From Planococcus rifietoensis (GTDB taxonomy: Bacteria > Bacillota > Bacilli > Bacillales_A > Planococcaceae): a DNA stretch of 64,000 bases. The translations under genes were made by a program, and so were the position numbers. The stretch lies in the NCBI RefSeq assembly GCF_001465795.2, contig NZ_CP013659.2, positions 682,001 through 746,000 on the forward strand, written 5' to 3'. Positions 38,356 to 46,926 of this stretch are shown piece after piece (position 1 is the stretch's first letter; each line of letters opens with the position of its first letter). The notes under the pieces are model-generated. The model was not told where the DNA came from. It made no database searches and saw only the letters and a program-made list of their open reading frames with translations.

Positions 38356-38373
38356 GATTTCTCAGCGGTTTTC
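38345..38373 (+). terminator. Terminator hairpin overlapping the dinB stop (copy 1 of 2)
   Basis: aaaaccgctgaga/tctcagcggtttt is a perfect 13-bp stem; the TGA stop is inside the left arm. The same 29 bases recur at 38689-38717. Confidence 0.93.
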
Positions 38374-38688
38374 TTTGAATATTGAAGAACTCTATTAATC
38401 CGTTATGAATTAAAAGTAGAAACAGGTTTTCAACATTCAAAATCAATGACCTATTTAAGTATTTGGAGAAGCGTTCGCTCGTAACCCCTTCTGCTCAATA
38501 ATGCTGCGCATTACTTTCGCAAAGATAATGTCTCCCGTAGGTCGACCTTATCTTTCCAGTGGATCAGCGAGACGACCGAGACCCCGCAAGACGCGCAGCG
38601 GCTGAGGAGGCTTGGGCGCGAGCCCACGGAAAGCGAGCGATAAGCTTCGGAAAATACGACTTCTGACCTTTTTTCGACAAGCCGAAAA
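38374..38688. repeat. Intergenic repeat-like element between dinB and carbonic anhydrase gene
   Basis: A 315-bp gene-free insert flanked by identical 29-bp hairpins. It contains a stem aaagataa/ttatcttt (about 38520-38557) and a GC-rich stretch reading gaccccgcaagacgcgcag then ctgaggaggcttgggcgcgagccc (split here at about 38598), which resembles from memory an intergenic repeat common in Bacillaceae and Planococcaceae genomes. No ORF or transposase is present. It might be a MITE-like or other non-coding repeat. Confidence 0.55.
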
Positions 38689-38717
38689 AAAACCGCTGAG
38701 ATTTCTCAGCGGTTTTC
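38689..38717 (-). terminator. Terminator hairpin overlapping the carbonic anhydrase stop (copy 2 of 2)
   Basis: The sequence is identical to 38345-38373 over 29 bases. On the minus strand the TGA stop of the carbonic anhydrase gene lies in its right arm, and eight T follow on that strand. Confidence 0.93.
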
Positions 38718-39278
38718 GTCTTTATTGCCATCGATGACGACATCGAGTTTTCCGGTTTTCGGGTCGATGACAAGGCCGTGGACGGGAACGGTTTTATCCA
38801 TCAATGGGTGATGGCGGACCATGTCGACGCTGTGGCGCACGCTATCCGTTACGTTGTCGAAGCCTTGCAGCCACTCGTCGAGGTTGACACCTGAGAATTT
38901 CATCTGTTCGATCGTACTCTCTTCAACGCCGCGGGCTTTCATCTTTTCGATGATGCCTTCCGGTTTCACTTTGGCCATCCCGCAGTCGTGGTGCCCGATA
39001 ATATAGATCTCGTCGGCATTCAATTCGTATACTGCCACGAACAAGCTGCGCATGATGCCGCCAAACGGATGGTTGATGACAGCGCCGGCACTTTTGACGA
39101 TTTTCACGTCACCGTTCTTGAAGTTCATCGCTTTTGGCAATAGTTCAAGCAGGCGGGTATCCATGCAAGTCAAGATGACGATCCGCTTATCCGGGAGATT
39201 GGTGGTGATGAATTCCTCATAATGTTTTTCTTCTACAAATTTTTCGTTGTAATCCAAAATCTCATTCAATAAAGACAT
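38706..39278 (-). CDS. Beta-class carbonic anhydrase
   Basis: A 190-residue zinc enzyme that interconverts CO2 and bicarbonate. The zinc ligands are Cys and Asp-Arg dyad in TCMDTRL (near residue 38) and HHDCGM (His and Cys near 96-99); KSAGAVINHPFGG is the conserved active-site strand. The form resembles B. subtilis YtiB. AAGGAGG precedes the ATG. The coding end is embedded in a terminator hairpin identical to that of the convergent dinB gene. It lies 30 bases downstream of mreBH, with which it may be co-transcribed. Confidence 0.93.
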   Translation of the reverse strand: MSLLNEILDYNEKFVEEKHYEEFITTNLPDKRIVILTCMDTRLLELLPKAMNFKNGDVKIVKSAGAVINHPFGGIMRSLFVAVYELNADEIYIIGHHDCGMAKVKPEGIIEKMKARGVEESTIEQMKFSGVNLDEWLQGFDNVTDSVRHSVDMVRHHPLMDKTVPVHGLVIDPKTGKLDVVIDGNKDENR

Positions 39279-39308
39279 CGTTTTTCCTCCTTGATGGTGG
39301 TTTGGGAT

Positions 39309-40316
39309 TTAACGCGACATTTTCTCGAGCTGGTCGATCATGCCGAGCGAGCGGCCAGTGCCGATCGCAACGGATTCCAACGGATCCGGCGCAATATGGA
39401 CCGGTACGGAAATTTCTTGCGCCAGCCATTCCTGCAAGCCTTTCAACAAGGCACCGCCGCCAGAAATGACGACACCCTGGTCGACCATATCGCCTGACAA
39501 TTCAGCGGGGCAATTTTCCAGTGTGGCACGGATACATTCCAAGATGGCTGACAAGGATTCACTGAGTGCTTTTTGCATTTCGTCAGAACTCAATTCAATC
39601 GTTTTCGGTAATCCGCTCAATACGTCACGGCCGCGGATATTCATCTTTTTCGGTTCGTGAGGGATTGGTGCATAGCCAATTTCTTTTTTGATTGTCTCAG
39701 CCGTTTTCTCGCCGATCAATAAATTATAATGCTTGCGGACGTATTGGATGATGTCTTCATCCATCCGGTCGCCTGCGATCTTGATCGTATTGGAAGACAC
39801 CACGCCGCCAAATGAAATGATGGCGACTTCTGTCGTGCCTCCTCCAATATCGACGATGACCGAAGCGACAGGTTCCGTAATCGGCAAGTCAGCGCCGATT
39901 GCTGCGGCAACTGTTTCTTCGATCAGGTGCACGGATTTTGCGCCACTTTGTTTGACGGCATCATGGATGGCCCGGCGTTCAACAGCCGTTGCGCCGGACG
40001 GGGTACATACCATGACTTTCGGCTTTCTGAGAGAGCCGCCGAGTTGTTTAGCCGCTTTTTGCATGACCAGCTTCAAGAGCTCGCGGGTCACGTCAAAGTC
40101 GGCGATGACGCCTTCTTTCATCGGGCGCACGATACGGATGGAATCGGGCGCTTTGCCGAGCATCGCTTTCGCTTCGGTTCCGATGGCAATGACAGCGCCA
40201 CTGCGGGCATCCAGGGCGACAATCGATGGTTCATTCAAGATGACGCCTTTTGATTTTGTATAGACGAGAATATTGGCGGTACCGAGATCGATCCCGATAT
40301 CCGTTGCAGAAAACAT
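39309..40316 (-). CDS. mreBH: MreB-like actin homolog MreBH
   Basis: A 335-residue bacterial actin that positions cell wall synthesis and autolysins in rods. The phosphate 1 motif [16 protein letters not shown], connect/phosphate 2 [12 protein letters not shown], and the adenosine motif [11 protein letters not shown] are intact. The start [12 protein letters not shown] and the segment [10 protein letters not shown] are closer to MreBH than to MreB or Mbl of B. subtilis. ATG at 40316 is preceded by AGGAGG. Not linked to mreCD, as expected for this paralog. Its presence in a family with many cocci is a mild point of interest. Confidence 0.9.
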   Translation of the reverse strand: MFSATDIGIDLGTANILVYTKSKGVILNEPSIVALDARSGAVIAIGTEAKAMLGKAPDSIRIVRPMKEGVIADFDVTRELLKLVMQKAAKQLGGSLRKPKVMVCTPSGATAVERRAIHDAVKQSGAKSVHLIEETVAAAIGADLPITEPVASVIVDIGGGTTEVAIISFGGVVSSNTIKIAGDRMDEDIIQYVRKHYNLLIGEKTAETIKKEIGYAPIPHEPKKMNIRGRDVLSGLPKTIELSSDEMQKALSESLSAILECIRATLENCPAELSGDMVDQGVVISGGGALLKGLQEWLAQEISVPVHIAPDPLESVAIGTGRSLGMIDQLEKMSR

Positions 40317-40402
40317 GGATGAATTCCTCCTAATCGGTATAAACACTGCTTATTCAAATTTTATCACTTTTCTGTGAGATGTGATAGAGGGAGGAGAAAC
40401 AG

Positions 40403-40442
40403 AAAAAAGCCCTGCCCCGCATATGCGAGGCAGAGCTTTTTT
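40403..40442 (-). terminator. Terminator of the small membrane protein gene
   Basis: The arms aaaaaagc, tgcc, gcat pair with atgc, ggca, gcttttt with small internal mismatches. On the minus strand a T run follows, between the 46-residue gene and mreBH. Confidence 0.85.
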
Positions 40443-40444
40443 AC

Positions 40445-40585
40445 TTAATGACGCTCTTTCGGAAGCGGATCGATATGCTCTGCATCATGGCTATGAAGCT
40501 CTTTGCCAAGGAAATGAAGCAGTGTGAAGAAGAACATGAAGATCACAGCCATAAATCCGAGGACAGCAGTAATACCGTATAGCAT
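40445..40585 (-). CDS. Small membrane protein with His-rich tail, 46 residues
   Basis: The protein starts MLYGITAVLGFMAVIFMFFF, a single membrane helix, then continues as a polar tail with five histidines (LHSHDAEHID, ending ERH). AGAGGGG is eight bases before the ATG and a terminator follows the stop, so it is a stand-alone transcript. It resembles small accessory subunits of respiratory or transport complexes in size, but I do not recognise the family. Confidence 0.75.
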   Translation of the reverse strand: MLYGITAVLGFMAVIFMFFFTLLHFLGKELHSHDAEHIDPLPKERH

Positions 40586-40669
40586 AGTGATAACCCCTCT
40601 CTAAACTGTAATAATCCTATTCAGTATACATGAAAACGGATGGAAAATTAAGTGTCGAATTATCGACCT

Positions 40670-41902
40670 TTAAAATGCCCAGTTGCCGCCTCGGAAGATC
40701 GGTTCGCGCGTGCCGTCTTCCAAAATGCCGTCGATGTCCATATCTGCAGACCCGACCATGAAATCGACATGGGTGATGCTTTGGTTCAAGCCGTGTTCTT
40801 TCAATTCATCCGCTGACATCGTCTTGCCGCCTTCTAGGCAGAACGCATAGGCGCTGCCGATCGCGAAGTGGTTGGACGCATTTTCATCGAATAAAGTATT
40901 GAAGAACAAGATGCCGGAATCCGAAATTGGCGATTGGTGAGGCACTAATGCCACTTCGCCGAGGCGGTGGGAGCCTTCGTCCGTGGCGACCAATTCCTTG
41001 AGCACTTCTTCGCCTTGTTCGGCTGTGACATCGGTGATGCGCCCGCCTTCGAACGTGATTTTAAAGCCGTCGATGATATTGCCGCCGTAGCTGAGTGGCT
41101 TGGTGCTGGAGACGAAGCCGTTGACATCGTCTTTATGAGGCACTGTAAACACTTCTTCTGTCGGCATATTGGCCATGAAAGTATGTCCTTTTTCATTGAC
41201 TGAACCAGCGCCTGCCCATAGATGGCCTTTTGGTAGCGCGACTTCGAGGTCGGTGCCAGGTGCCTGGTAATGAAGCTTGGCGTATTTCTTGTCATTCAAA
41301 TAATCGGCTTTGGTGTGGAGCGTGCGGTCATGCTCGAGCCAAGCTTCAATCGGGTCTTTCGTATCTGCACGGACAGCCTTGAAAATCGCTTCCCAGAGCG
41401 CTTCTACTTGCTCGTTTTCCGGGAGGTCCGGGAACACTTTGTTCGCCCATTGTGCAGACGGTGCTGCTAGGACGCACCAGCTGATTTTATCGGATTGGAC
41501 GTATTGGCGGTATTTATTTAGCGCTTGGCCGGTCGCTTTCTGGGATGCAGAAATGCGTTTGGAATCGATGCCTTTCAGCAGGTCCGGGCTTTGCGAAACG
41601 ACGCTGATGAACGCAGCACCTTGTTCGGCCAATTGCTCGCGCTCCTGGACTTTCCATTCCGGGAATTCGGCAAAAGAATCTTCCGGTGCTTTTTCGAAGC
41701 GCGTGCGGGAAATCACATCGTCGCTCCAATCCACGAATACTTGTCTCGCACCTTCTTCATAAGCTTTCTTGACAATCAAGCGGACAAACGGTGCTGCATC
41801 TATGGAAGCTGCAATATACAATTTTTGGTCAGGCTGGATATTGACGCCTACCTTTACCGCCAATTCAGCATAGCGGGATAACTTTTCATCAAATGTAGTC
41901 AT
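40670..41902 (-). CDS. ampS: M29 family aminopeptidase, second paralog
   Basis: A 410-residue metallo-aminopeptidase with the same motifs as the protein at 29112-30338: NMPTEEVFTVP, LGEVALVPHQ, NASNHFAIG and the final HVDFMVGS. The start could be ATG 41902 (MTTFDEKLS) or TTG 41908, which is better spaced from GAGGAG. It stands alone and is divergent from psuK. Confidence 0.92.
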   Translation of the reverse strand: MTTFDEKLSRYAELAVKVGVNIQPDQKLYIAASIDAAPFVRLIVKKAYEEGARQVFVDWSDDVISRTRFEKAPEDSFAEFPEWKVQEREQLAEQGAAFISVVSQSPDLLKGIDSKRISASQKATGQALNKYRQYVQSDKISWCVLAAPSAQWANKVFPDLPENEQVEALWEAIFKAVRADTKDPIEAWLEHDRTLHTKADYLNDKKYAKLHYQAPGTDLEVALPKGHLWAGAGSVNEKGHTFMANMPTEEVFTVPHKDDVNGFVSSTKPLSYGGNIIDGFKITFEGGRITDVTAEQGEEVLKELVATDEGSHRLGEVALVPHQSPISDSGILFFNTLFDENASNHFAIGSAYAFCLEGGKTMSADELKEHGLNQSITHVDFMVGSADMDIDGILEDGTREPIFRGGNWAF

Positions 41903-41987
41903 TTCCAAAAACACTCCTCTCATCCTTTCTATAGTAGCAATATTCAAACACGTAGCGCAATAGTGGGGCACATGAAAGAAAAACGAT

Positions 41988-42022
41988 TTGCATTATTTAT
42001 TATAAAAGTTTAAAATATAAAC
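41988..42022 (+). promoter_or_regulatory. psuKG promoter with overlapping palindrome
   Basis: TTGCAT (41988-41993) and TAAAAT (42011-42016) are 17 bases apart. A 15-bp palindrome GTTTAaaataTAAAC (42008-42022) covers the -10, and a related aaaagtttgaaa follows. Since the first gene product carries a helix-turn-helix, it may repress itself here. Confidence 0.55.
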
Positions 42023-42046
42023 AAAAGTTTGAAAGGGAGGGAGCCA

Positions 42047-43141
42047 ATGAATCGCAACGAACAGAAAATCCTGGAGCTAATCGAGCATGATCCGTATTTG
42101 TCCCAACAGGAAATGGCAGATGCGCTCGGGATTTCACGGCCATCTTTAGCCAATCTGATCTCCGGGCTCATCAAGCAAGGCCGGATTCTCGGCCGTGCAT
42201 ATGTGCTGCCCGAAGAAAATGCGATCTTGTGTATCGGCGGGGCGAATGTGGACCGGAAATTCCATTTGAAAGCACCGTCTGTCCACGGCACCTCGAATCC
42301 GGCAACGGTGACGAGGAGCGTCGGGGGCGTCGCGCGTAATATCGCTGAAAACCTGGGCCGTCTTGGCCACGAAGTCCAATTGGTATCGGTTGCCGGAGAC
42401 GATCCGGAATGGCGTTTCATCGAAGAAGTGTCTTCGCCTTATATGGACACTGCCATGACCAAGACGCTTTCACAAGGCGCAACCGGCAGCTATACCGCTG
42501 TGTTGGAACCTGACGGCGAAATGACTTTGGCACTGGCGGACATGGACATCTACACGGAAATGACACCTAGCTACCTGGAGCATCACCGCAGCAAGTTAAT
42601 GCGTGCGAAACTATTGGCAGTCGACTTGAACTGCCCGAAAGAAACCGTTATGTACCTACAGGCTCTCGCATCGTCTTCGAATGTGCCGCTGGCTGTCATT
42701 CCCGTATCAGCCCCTAAAATGGATCGGTTAGGAGAAGACTTGAGCGGGATCAGCTTTCTGATCTTGAACCGCGACGAAGCAGCTCTCAGGCTCGGCATTT
42801 CCATCCAGGATCAAGCGGATTGGAAGCGCTCGGTTGAAATGCTTCTTGAGCAAGGCGCAAAAACGGCCGTCGTAACTGGCGGAAAAGACGGGGCCATGGC
42901 GGGCGACGAAAATGGCGTGATGCATTTCCCGGCAATCGAAACGCAGCAAGTGGAAGACGTCACGGGAGCTGGAGATGCCTTCTCTGGCGGCCTACTTCAC
43001 GCCCACCTATCCGGCTATGGTTTTCATCAAGCGGTACAGATGGGCATGCTCAATGCATCCAAGACACTCGCAAGCAGCCAGACAGTGCGCCCTGAATTAA
43101 CGGAAACAGTGTTAACTAAAGAACTGGAGGAATTGAAATGA
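42047..43141 (+). CDS. psuK: Pseudouridine kinase with N-terminal helix-turn-helix (PfkB family)
   Basis: A 364-residue fusion: residues 1-55 form a winged helix ([33 protein letters not shown]), and the rest is a PfkB carbohydrate kinase with [22 protein letters not shown] and the catalytic [11 protein letters not shown] near residue 310. It phosphorylates pseudouridine from RNA turnover, feeding the glycosidase encoded next. The HTH suggests self-regulation. ATG at 42047 follows GGGAGGG. Its stop overlaps psuG (ATGA). Confidence 0.93.
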   Translation: MNRNEQKILELIEHDPYLSQQEMADALGISRPSLANLISGLIKQGRILGRAYVLPEENAILCIGGANVDRKFHLKAPSVHGTSNPATVTRSVGGVARNIAENLGRLGHEVQLVSVAGDDPEWRFIEEVSSPYMDTAMTKTLSQGATGSYTAVLEPDGEMTLALADMDIYTEMTPSYLEHHRSKLMRAKLLAVDLNCPKETVMYLQALASSSNVPLAVIPVSAPKMDRLGEDLSGISFLILNRDEAALRLGISIQDQADWKRSVEMLLEQGAKTAVVTGGKDGAMAGDENGVMHFPAIETQQVEDVTGAGDAFSGGLLHAHLSGYGFHQAVQMGMLNASKTLASSQTVRPELTETVLTKELEELK

Positions 43142-44049
43142 CAAACATGATCAGCTATTCAACAGAAGTACAGGAAGCCATCGAACAGAAAAAACCACTC
43201 GTCGCTTTGGAGTCGACAATCATCTCTCACGGCATGCCGTATCCACAAAACGTGGAAACGGCGCGTGAAGTCGAGCAGATCGTCCGCGACAACGGAGCCG
43301 TTCCGGCAACGATCGCATTGATGGACGGGCAAATCAAAATCGGCTTGTCGGATGAAGAACTTGAACTTCTGGGCAATTCACCGGACGTTGCGAAAGTATC
43401 CCGACGCGACATCGGCCAATTGCTTGCCACGAAAAAAATCGGCGCAACGACGGTTGCCGCGACGATGATCTGTGCAGAACTCGCCGGCATCCGCGTCTTC
43501 GCGACCGGCGGCATCGGCGGAGTTCACCGCGGGGCAGAAGCGACGATGGATATTTCGGCTGATTTGGAAGAGTTGTCGAATACAGGGGTTGCGGTCGTCT
43601 GTGCAGGCGCGAAGTCGATTCTCGATATCGGGCTGACACTTGAATACCTCGAGACCAAAGGCGTGCCGGTCATCGGCTACCAGACAGACGAGATGCCGGC
43701 GTTCTACACACGCCACAGCGGCTTCCCGCTAAGCTACGGTTCGCAAACGACTGAAGAGCTTGCGGCTATCCTAAAAGCGCAATGGTCGCTCGGCTTGAAA
43801 GGCGGGGCGGTCATTGCCAACCCGATCCCACAAGAACATGCACTCGATAAAGACTTCATCGATGGCATCATCGAACAGGCGATGGCGGAAGCGAAAGCAA
43901 ACGGCATCAACGGCAAAGACGTCACGCCGTTTCTTCTCGGCAAAGTGAAAGAGTTGACGGAAGGCAAGAGCTTGGTCGCCAATATCGAACTCGTCAAGCA
44001 CAATGCCAAAGTCGGTGCGGAACTGGCCGCTTCATACGGAGCACTTTAA
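43138..44049 (+). CDS. psuG: Pseudouridine-5'-phosphate glycosidase
   Basis: A 303-residue enzyme that splits pseudouridine 5'-phosphate to uracil and ribose 5-phosphate, the second step after PsuK. Typical segments: [46 protein letters not shown] and [10 protein letters not shown]. Full length. It is translationally coupled to psuK and followed by a terminator. Confidence 0.96.
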   Translation: MTNMISYSTEVQEAIEQKKPLVALESTIISHGMPYPQNVETAREVEQIVRDNGAVPATIALMDGQIKIGLSDEELELLGNSPDVAKVSRRDIGQLLATKKIGATTVAATMICAELAGIRVFATGGIGGVHRGAEATMDISADLEELSNTGVAVVCAGAKSILDIGLTLEYLETKGVPVIGYQTDEMPAFYTRHSGFPLSYGSQTTEELAAILKAQWSLGLKGGAVIANPIPQEHALDKDFIDGIIEQAMAEAKANGINGKDVTPFLLGKVKELTEGKSLVANIELVKHNAKVGAELAASYGAL

Positions 44050-44062
44050 GAACAAATTGTGA

Positions 44063-44091
44063 AAAAAAGACCCTTCGAGGGTCTTTTTTTA
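44063..44091 (+). terminator. Terminator after psuG
   Basis: The perfect stem aaaaaagaccct/agggtctttttt has a TCG loop. Confidence 0.95.
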
Positions 44092-44159
44092 GTGTTTGCC
44101 GGCAGTTCTGTTTTCACGGGCTCGTTTTCAGGGTAAGGAAAGTCAAGGAGTTGAAGCTC

Positions 44160-45467
44160 ATGAAAACGGATGTGTTCATCGGCGGAGGGGGAATAGGCGG
44201 GCTGACGCTCGCATTGAAACTGGCGAGGCGCGGCTTTGATGTCGTTCTGGCCGAGCGCATGGCCGTCCGCTCGCCGACCTACAAGGGAGAGTTGCTGCAG
44301 CCGAAGAGCATGCAAGTATTCGATGGCCTTAATGTATACGATGCGATTTGCGATCGGTCCAATGAAATCAAAGTGCTCGATATGCTGGAACTGTCCAGCA
44401 CCTTGAAAGTGAAAGATCAATCGTTCATGGATTACAGTGTGTTGCCCGGAAAATACAACGCCGCTTATATGATCCATCACGAAGAGCTAAAGACCATCAT
44501 TCGGAAAGCGGCTTGCGAATACGACAACTTCCGTTACTTGAAAGGCACTGCTTGCAAAGGATATACCGAAAACACCGCCATTCTTCAAAAAGGAACCGAA
44601 AAGTTCGAAGTGGAAGCCAAGTTTTTCTTCGGGGCGGAAGGCCGGTCATCGGTGACCAGAAAAGCGATGGACATCGAAGTGAAGCAGACGACGTACAACC
44701 ATCATTTCCTGACGGTGACGTTTCCTCGGGCTGAGAACTTCACGGACGGCAAGATCATCTCGACTTACAACCGCTTTCTCGGTTTATTTCCGCTTCCAGA
44801 TGACCAAGTGCGCAGCGTCTATTTGATTCCGCCAGGGGATTACAAAACCTTGAAAGAAAAGCCGATCAGCCATTTCCATAAACTTTATACCGATTTGGCA
44901 CCGGCCGTGGACGGCTATGTCCAGCGCTTGACCGACTGGAAGAAAATCCAGTTGATGATCCCGGTTATGTATCATGCTGAATCCTATGTAAAGGGCAATA
45001 AAGCAATCATCGGGGATGCGGCACATGCTGTCCATCCGATGGCGGGAGAAGGCATGAACATGGCCATACAGGACGCTGACGTTTTGGGTGAGCTTGCGGC
45101 TGACATTTTATCCGATGGAAAAATCGACCCGGAAAATCTTAAGTGGTACGAAAAAGTGCGCTACCGCCGGGCGGACCATGTCATCCAGCTAAGCCATCTG
45201 GCGGCGCTCGCCTATTCATTCCCGTATCGTCCAGTCAGCTATTTGCGCCAACGCACTTTCGAGCGCATGGAAGAAGATCCGATTCTTCATTTCAAGCAAA
45301 TGTTGAATGTCTCGGGGCTTGGCTTATGGAAAGAGAATGTCCGGGACCGCTTTATCCAAGGCGGGTTCATGCCGGTCCGCGCGAAGGAACTGACAGAAGA
45401 CACGAAAGAACTGAAATACTACAAACCGGAAGATGACTACCCGTGGAAAGTGGAGGGACTTATATGA
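44160..45467 (+). CDS. FAD-dependent monooxygenase (UbiH/aromatic hydroxylase type)
   Basis: A 435-residue flavoprotein. The dinucleotide-binding GGGGIGGLTLALKLARRG is at the N-terminus and the second FAD motif GDAAHAVHPMAGEGMNMAIQD is near residue 285, the arrangement of class A flavin hydroxylases. The substrate is likely an aromatic or quinone-like compound. ATG 44160 lies nine bases after AAGGAG. Its stop overlaps the start of a methyltransferase gene (ATGA), so hydroxylation followed by methylation of one small molecule is plausible. No other biosynthetic gene is nearby. Confidence 0.87.
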   Translation: MKTDVFIGGGGIGGLTLALKLARRGFDVVLAERMAVRSPTYKGELLQPKSMQVFDGLNVYDAICDRSNEIKVLDMLELSSTLKVKDQSFMDYSVLPGKYNAAYMIHHEELKTIIRKAACEYDNFRYLKGTACKGYTENTAILQKGTEKFEVEAKFFFGAEGRSSVTRKAMDIEVKQTTYNHHFLTVTFPRAENFTDGKIISTYNRFLGLFPLPDDQVRSVYLIPPGDYKTLKEKPISHFHKLYTDLAPAVDGYVQRLTDWKKIQLMIPVMYHAESYVKGNKAIIGDAAHAVHPMAGEGMNMAIQDADVLGELAADILSDGKIDPENLKWYEKVRYRRADHVIQLSHLAALAYSFPYRPVSYLRQRTFERMEEDPILHFKQMLNVSGLGLWKENVRDRFIQGGFMPVRAKELTEDTKELKYYKPEDDYPWKVEGLI

Positions 45468-46462
45468 TCGATATAATGAAGATGGTAAAAGCAAGAACGT
45501 ATATGAAACGAAATGAGCCCTTCCTGTACAGCTGGCATGCTTATGTTGGCTACGAATTGGATCTGTTCAAGGCATTTGAACGCCCGATGACCCAGTTTGA
45601 TGTGGCGGATGCTTTGGAACTCGATGAGCAGTTGCTTGCGCAATGGGTAGCGATCGGCGTCTCGATCGGCTATTTAAAAGAAACCGGGCGCAACCGCTAC
45701 CAAATAAAGAACCGCTGGAAATTGCCGAAATCCAAAGGCAATAATTCATCGGGTGTATTGCTGAAGGAAATGATGGAACTGCACATTCCGACGCTTTTGG
45801 AGTACCCGAAAATGATGCGCAACCAAAGCCGTCTTCACTTTGATGAAGATGAGCACGCATCGACTGTCGCAGAAACGAGCCGTCTGCTTGAAGTATTGGC
45901 TTATCCGAAAATGGCCAAGAGATTGAAGGAAAAAGACTGCCGCCGTGTGCTTGATATCGGCTGCGGAGAAGGCGGCTACATAAAGAAATTGGGCCAGCGA
46001 TTCCCAACGACGCAATTCACGGGAATCGAAATCAGCGAAGAAGTTGTCGAGAAGGCGAAAGAACTGACAGCAAACCAAAACAACGTCTCCATCGAGCAGG
46101 CGGATTTGTGGAATTACAAACCCGAATCCCCACAAGATATGGTGATGCTCAATAACGTGCTGCATTACATCCCGCTCGAGAAGCGCCAGGCCTTGTTCAA
46201 GGAAATCAGCAGCTGGATTGCACCGGGAGGCATTTTCTCGGTCGTCACCCCAATCGCCGGCGGCCCGGACAGCCCGCCTTTCGCCAATGTCTTCAATAGC
46301 TTCTTCTCATCATTCGACAATCTCTACAGGCTGCCGAAAAGGGAAGAAGTCATCGAATGGGGCGAAGAATCAGACCTCGAAATCCTCAGCCTCCGCACCG
46401 TCATCAAAGAAGGCGGCTGGTACATCGTGCAATATGAAAAGAAAAGCGAGAGCGCCCGTTAA
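45464..46462 (+). CDS. SAM-dependent methyltransferase with N-terminal winged-helix domain
   Basis: A 332-residue protein. Residues 1-100 look like the dimerisation winged helix of small-molecule O-methyltransferases (FDVADALELDEQLLAQWVA, YLKETGRNRYQI). The SAM motif I is VLDIGCGEGGYIKKLG near residue 165, with motif post-I GIEISEEVVEKA. It probably methylates the product of the overlapping FAD monooxygenase. The last seven codons and the stop lie in the first unit of the downstream repeat array, so the native C-terminus appears to have been replaced by repeat sequence (KKSESAR). Confidence 0.87.
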   Translation: MIDIMKMVKARTYMKRNEPFLYSWHAYVGYELDLFKAFERPMTQFDVADALELDEQLLAQWVAIGVSIGYLKETGRNRYQIKNRWKLPKSKGNNSSGVLLKEMMELHIPTLLEYPKMMRNQSRLHFDEDEHASTVAETSRLLEVLAYPKMAKRLKEKDCRRVLDIGCGEGGYIKKLGQRFPTTQFTGIEISEEVVEKAKELTANQNNVSIEQADLWNYKPESPQDMVMLNNVLHYIPLEKRQALFKEISSWIAPGGIFSVVTPIAGGPDSPPFANVFNSFFSSFDNLYRLPKREEVIEWGEESDLEILSLRTVIKEGGWYIVQYEKKSESAR

Positions 46463-46560
46463 GCTTCGACAGGCATAAGGCGAGTTTCCGAAGCGGCGCT
46501 CTTTGCCGCACAGGAAAATTGACTTATGACCCAAGAAGCTGGGCGATCGAGCTGGACAAA
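46441..46560. repeat. Palindromic tandem repeat, unit 1 (120 bp)
   Basis: It starts gaaaagc. Nested pairs: gagcgccc/gggcgatc, agcttc/gaagct, cataag/cttatg, tttcc/ggaaa, and apical gcggc/gccgc. It overlaps the end of the methyltransferase gene. Confidence 0.9.
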
Positions 46561-46683
46561 GAAAAGCTGAGACAGCCATGTAGACCCGACAAGCACAAGA
46601 CGGTTTGCTGAAGCGGCGTTACTTGCCGCGTAAGCAAAATGGCTTGTGACCTCGAGGGTCTGGCTGTCGAAGCTAGCCAAAAA
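46561..46683. repeat. Palindromic tandem repeat, unit 2 (123 bp)
   Basis: The same plan as unit 1 with covarying pairs: gacagcc/ggctgtc, agaccc/gggtct, cacaag/cttgtg, tttgct/agcaaa, gcggc/gccgc. Confidence 0.9.
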
Positions 46684-46806
46684 GAAAAGCTGAAGTGGCC
46701 GTTCTGGCTCGACAGGCGTAAGCCGAGTCCCCGAAGCGGCGTATTTCAGCCGCACAGGGGAATTGGCTTACGGCCCGAGAGTCAGGCCACTGAAGCTAGA
46801 CAATAA
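46684..46806. repeat. Palindromic tandem repeat, unit 3 (123 bp)
   Basis: Pairs: agtggcc/ggccact, ctgg-ctcg/cgag-tcag (with a bulge), cgtaagcc/ggcttacg, tcccc/gggga, gcggc/gccgc. Confidence 0.9.
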
Positions 46807-46926
46807 GAAAAGCTGAAGCAGCCGTTTAGATTCGACAGGCATAAGACGGATGGCCGAAGCGGCGCTTTTTGCCGCACAGGACAGTTGGCTTATGACCCGA
46901 GAATCTGGTTGCTGAAGCTAGACAAA
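46807..46926. repeat. Palindromic tandem repeat, unit 4 (120 bp)
   Basis: Pairs: agcagcc/ggttgct (one G-T), agattc/gaatct, cataag/cttatg, gcggc/gccgc. The stem next to the apical hairpin has one mismatch. Confidence 0.88.

Noticed and set aside
46459..46755. Open frame of 98 codons on the minus strand inside the repeat array, with a repeating AAS..TRL..VE pattern
   Set aside because: The unit length is a multiple of three, so a frame stays open across units and looks like a repeat protein. The paired changes explain the sequence better as structure, and there is no ribosome binding site.
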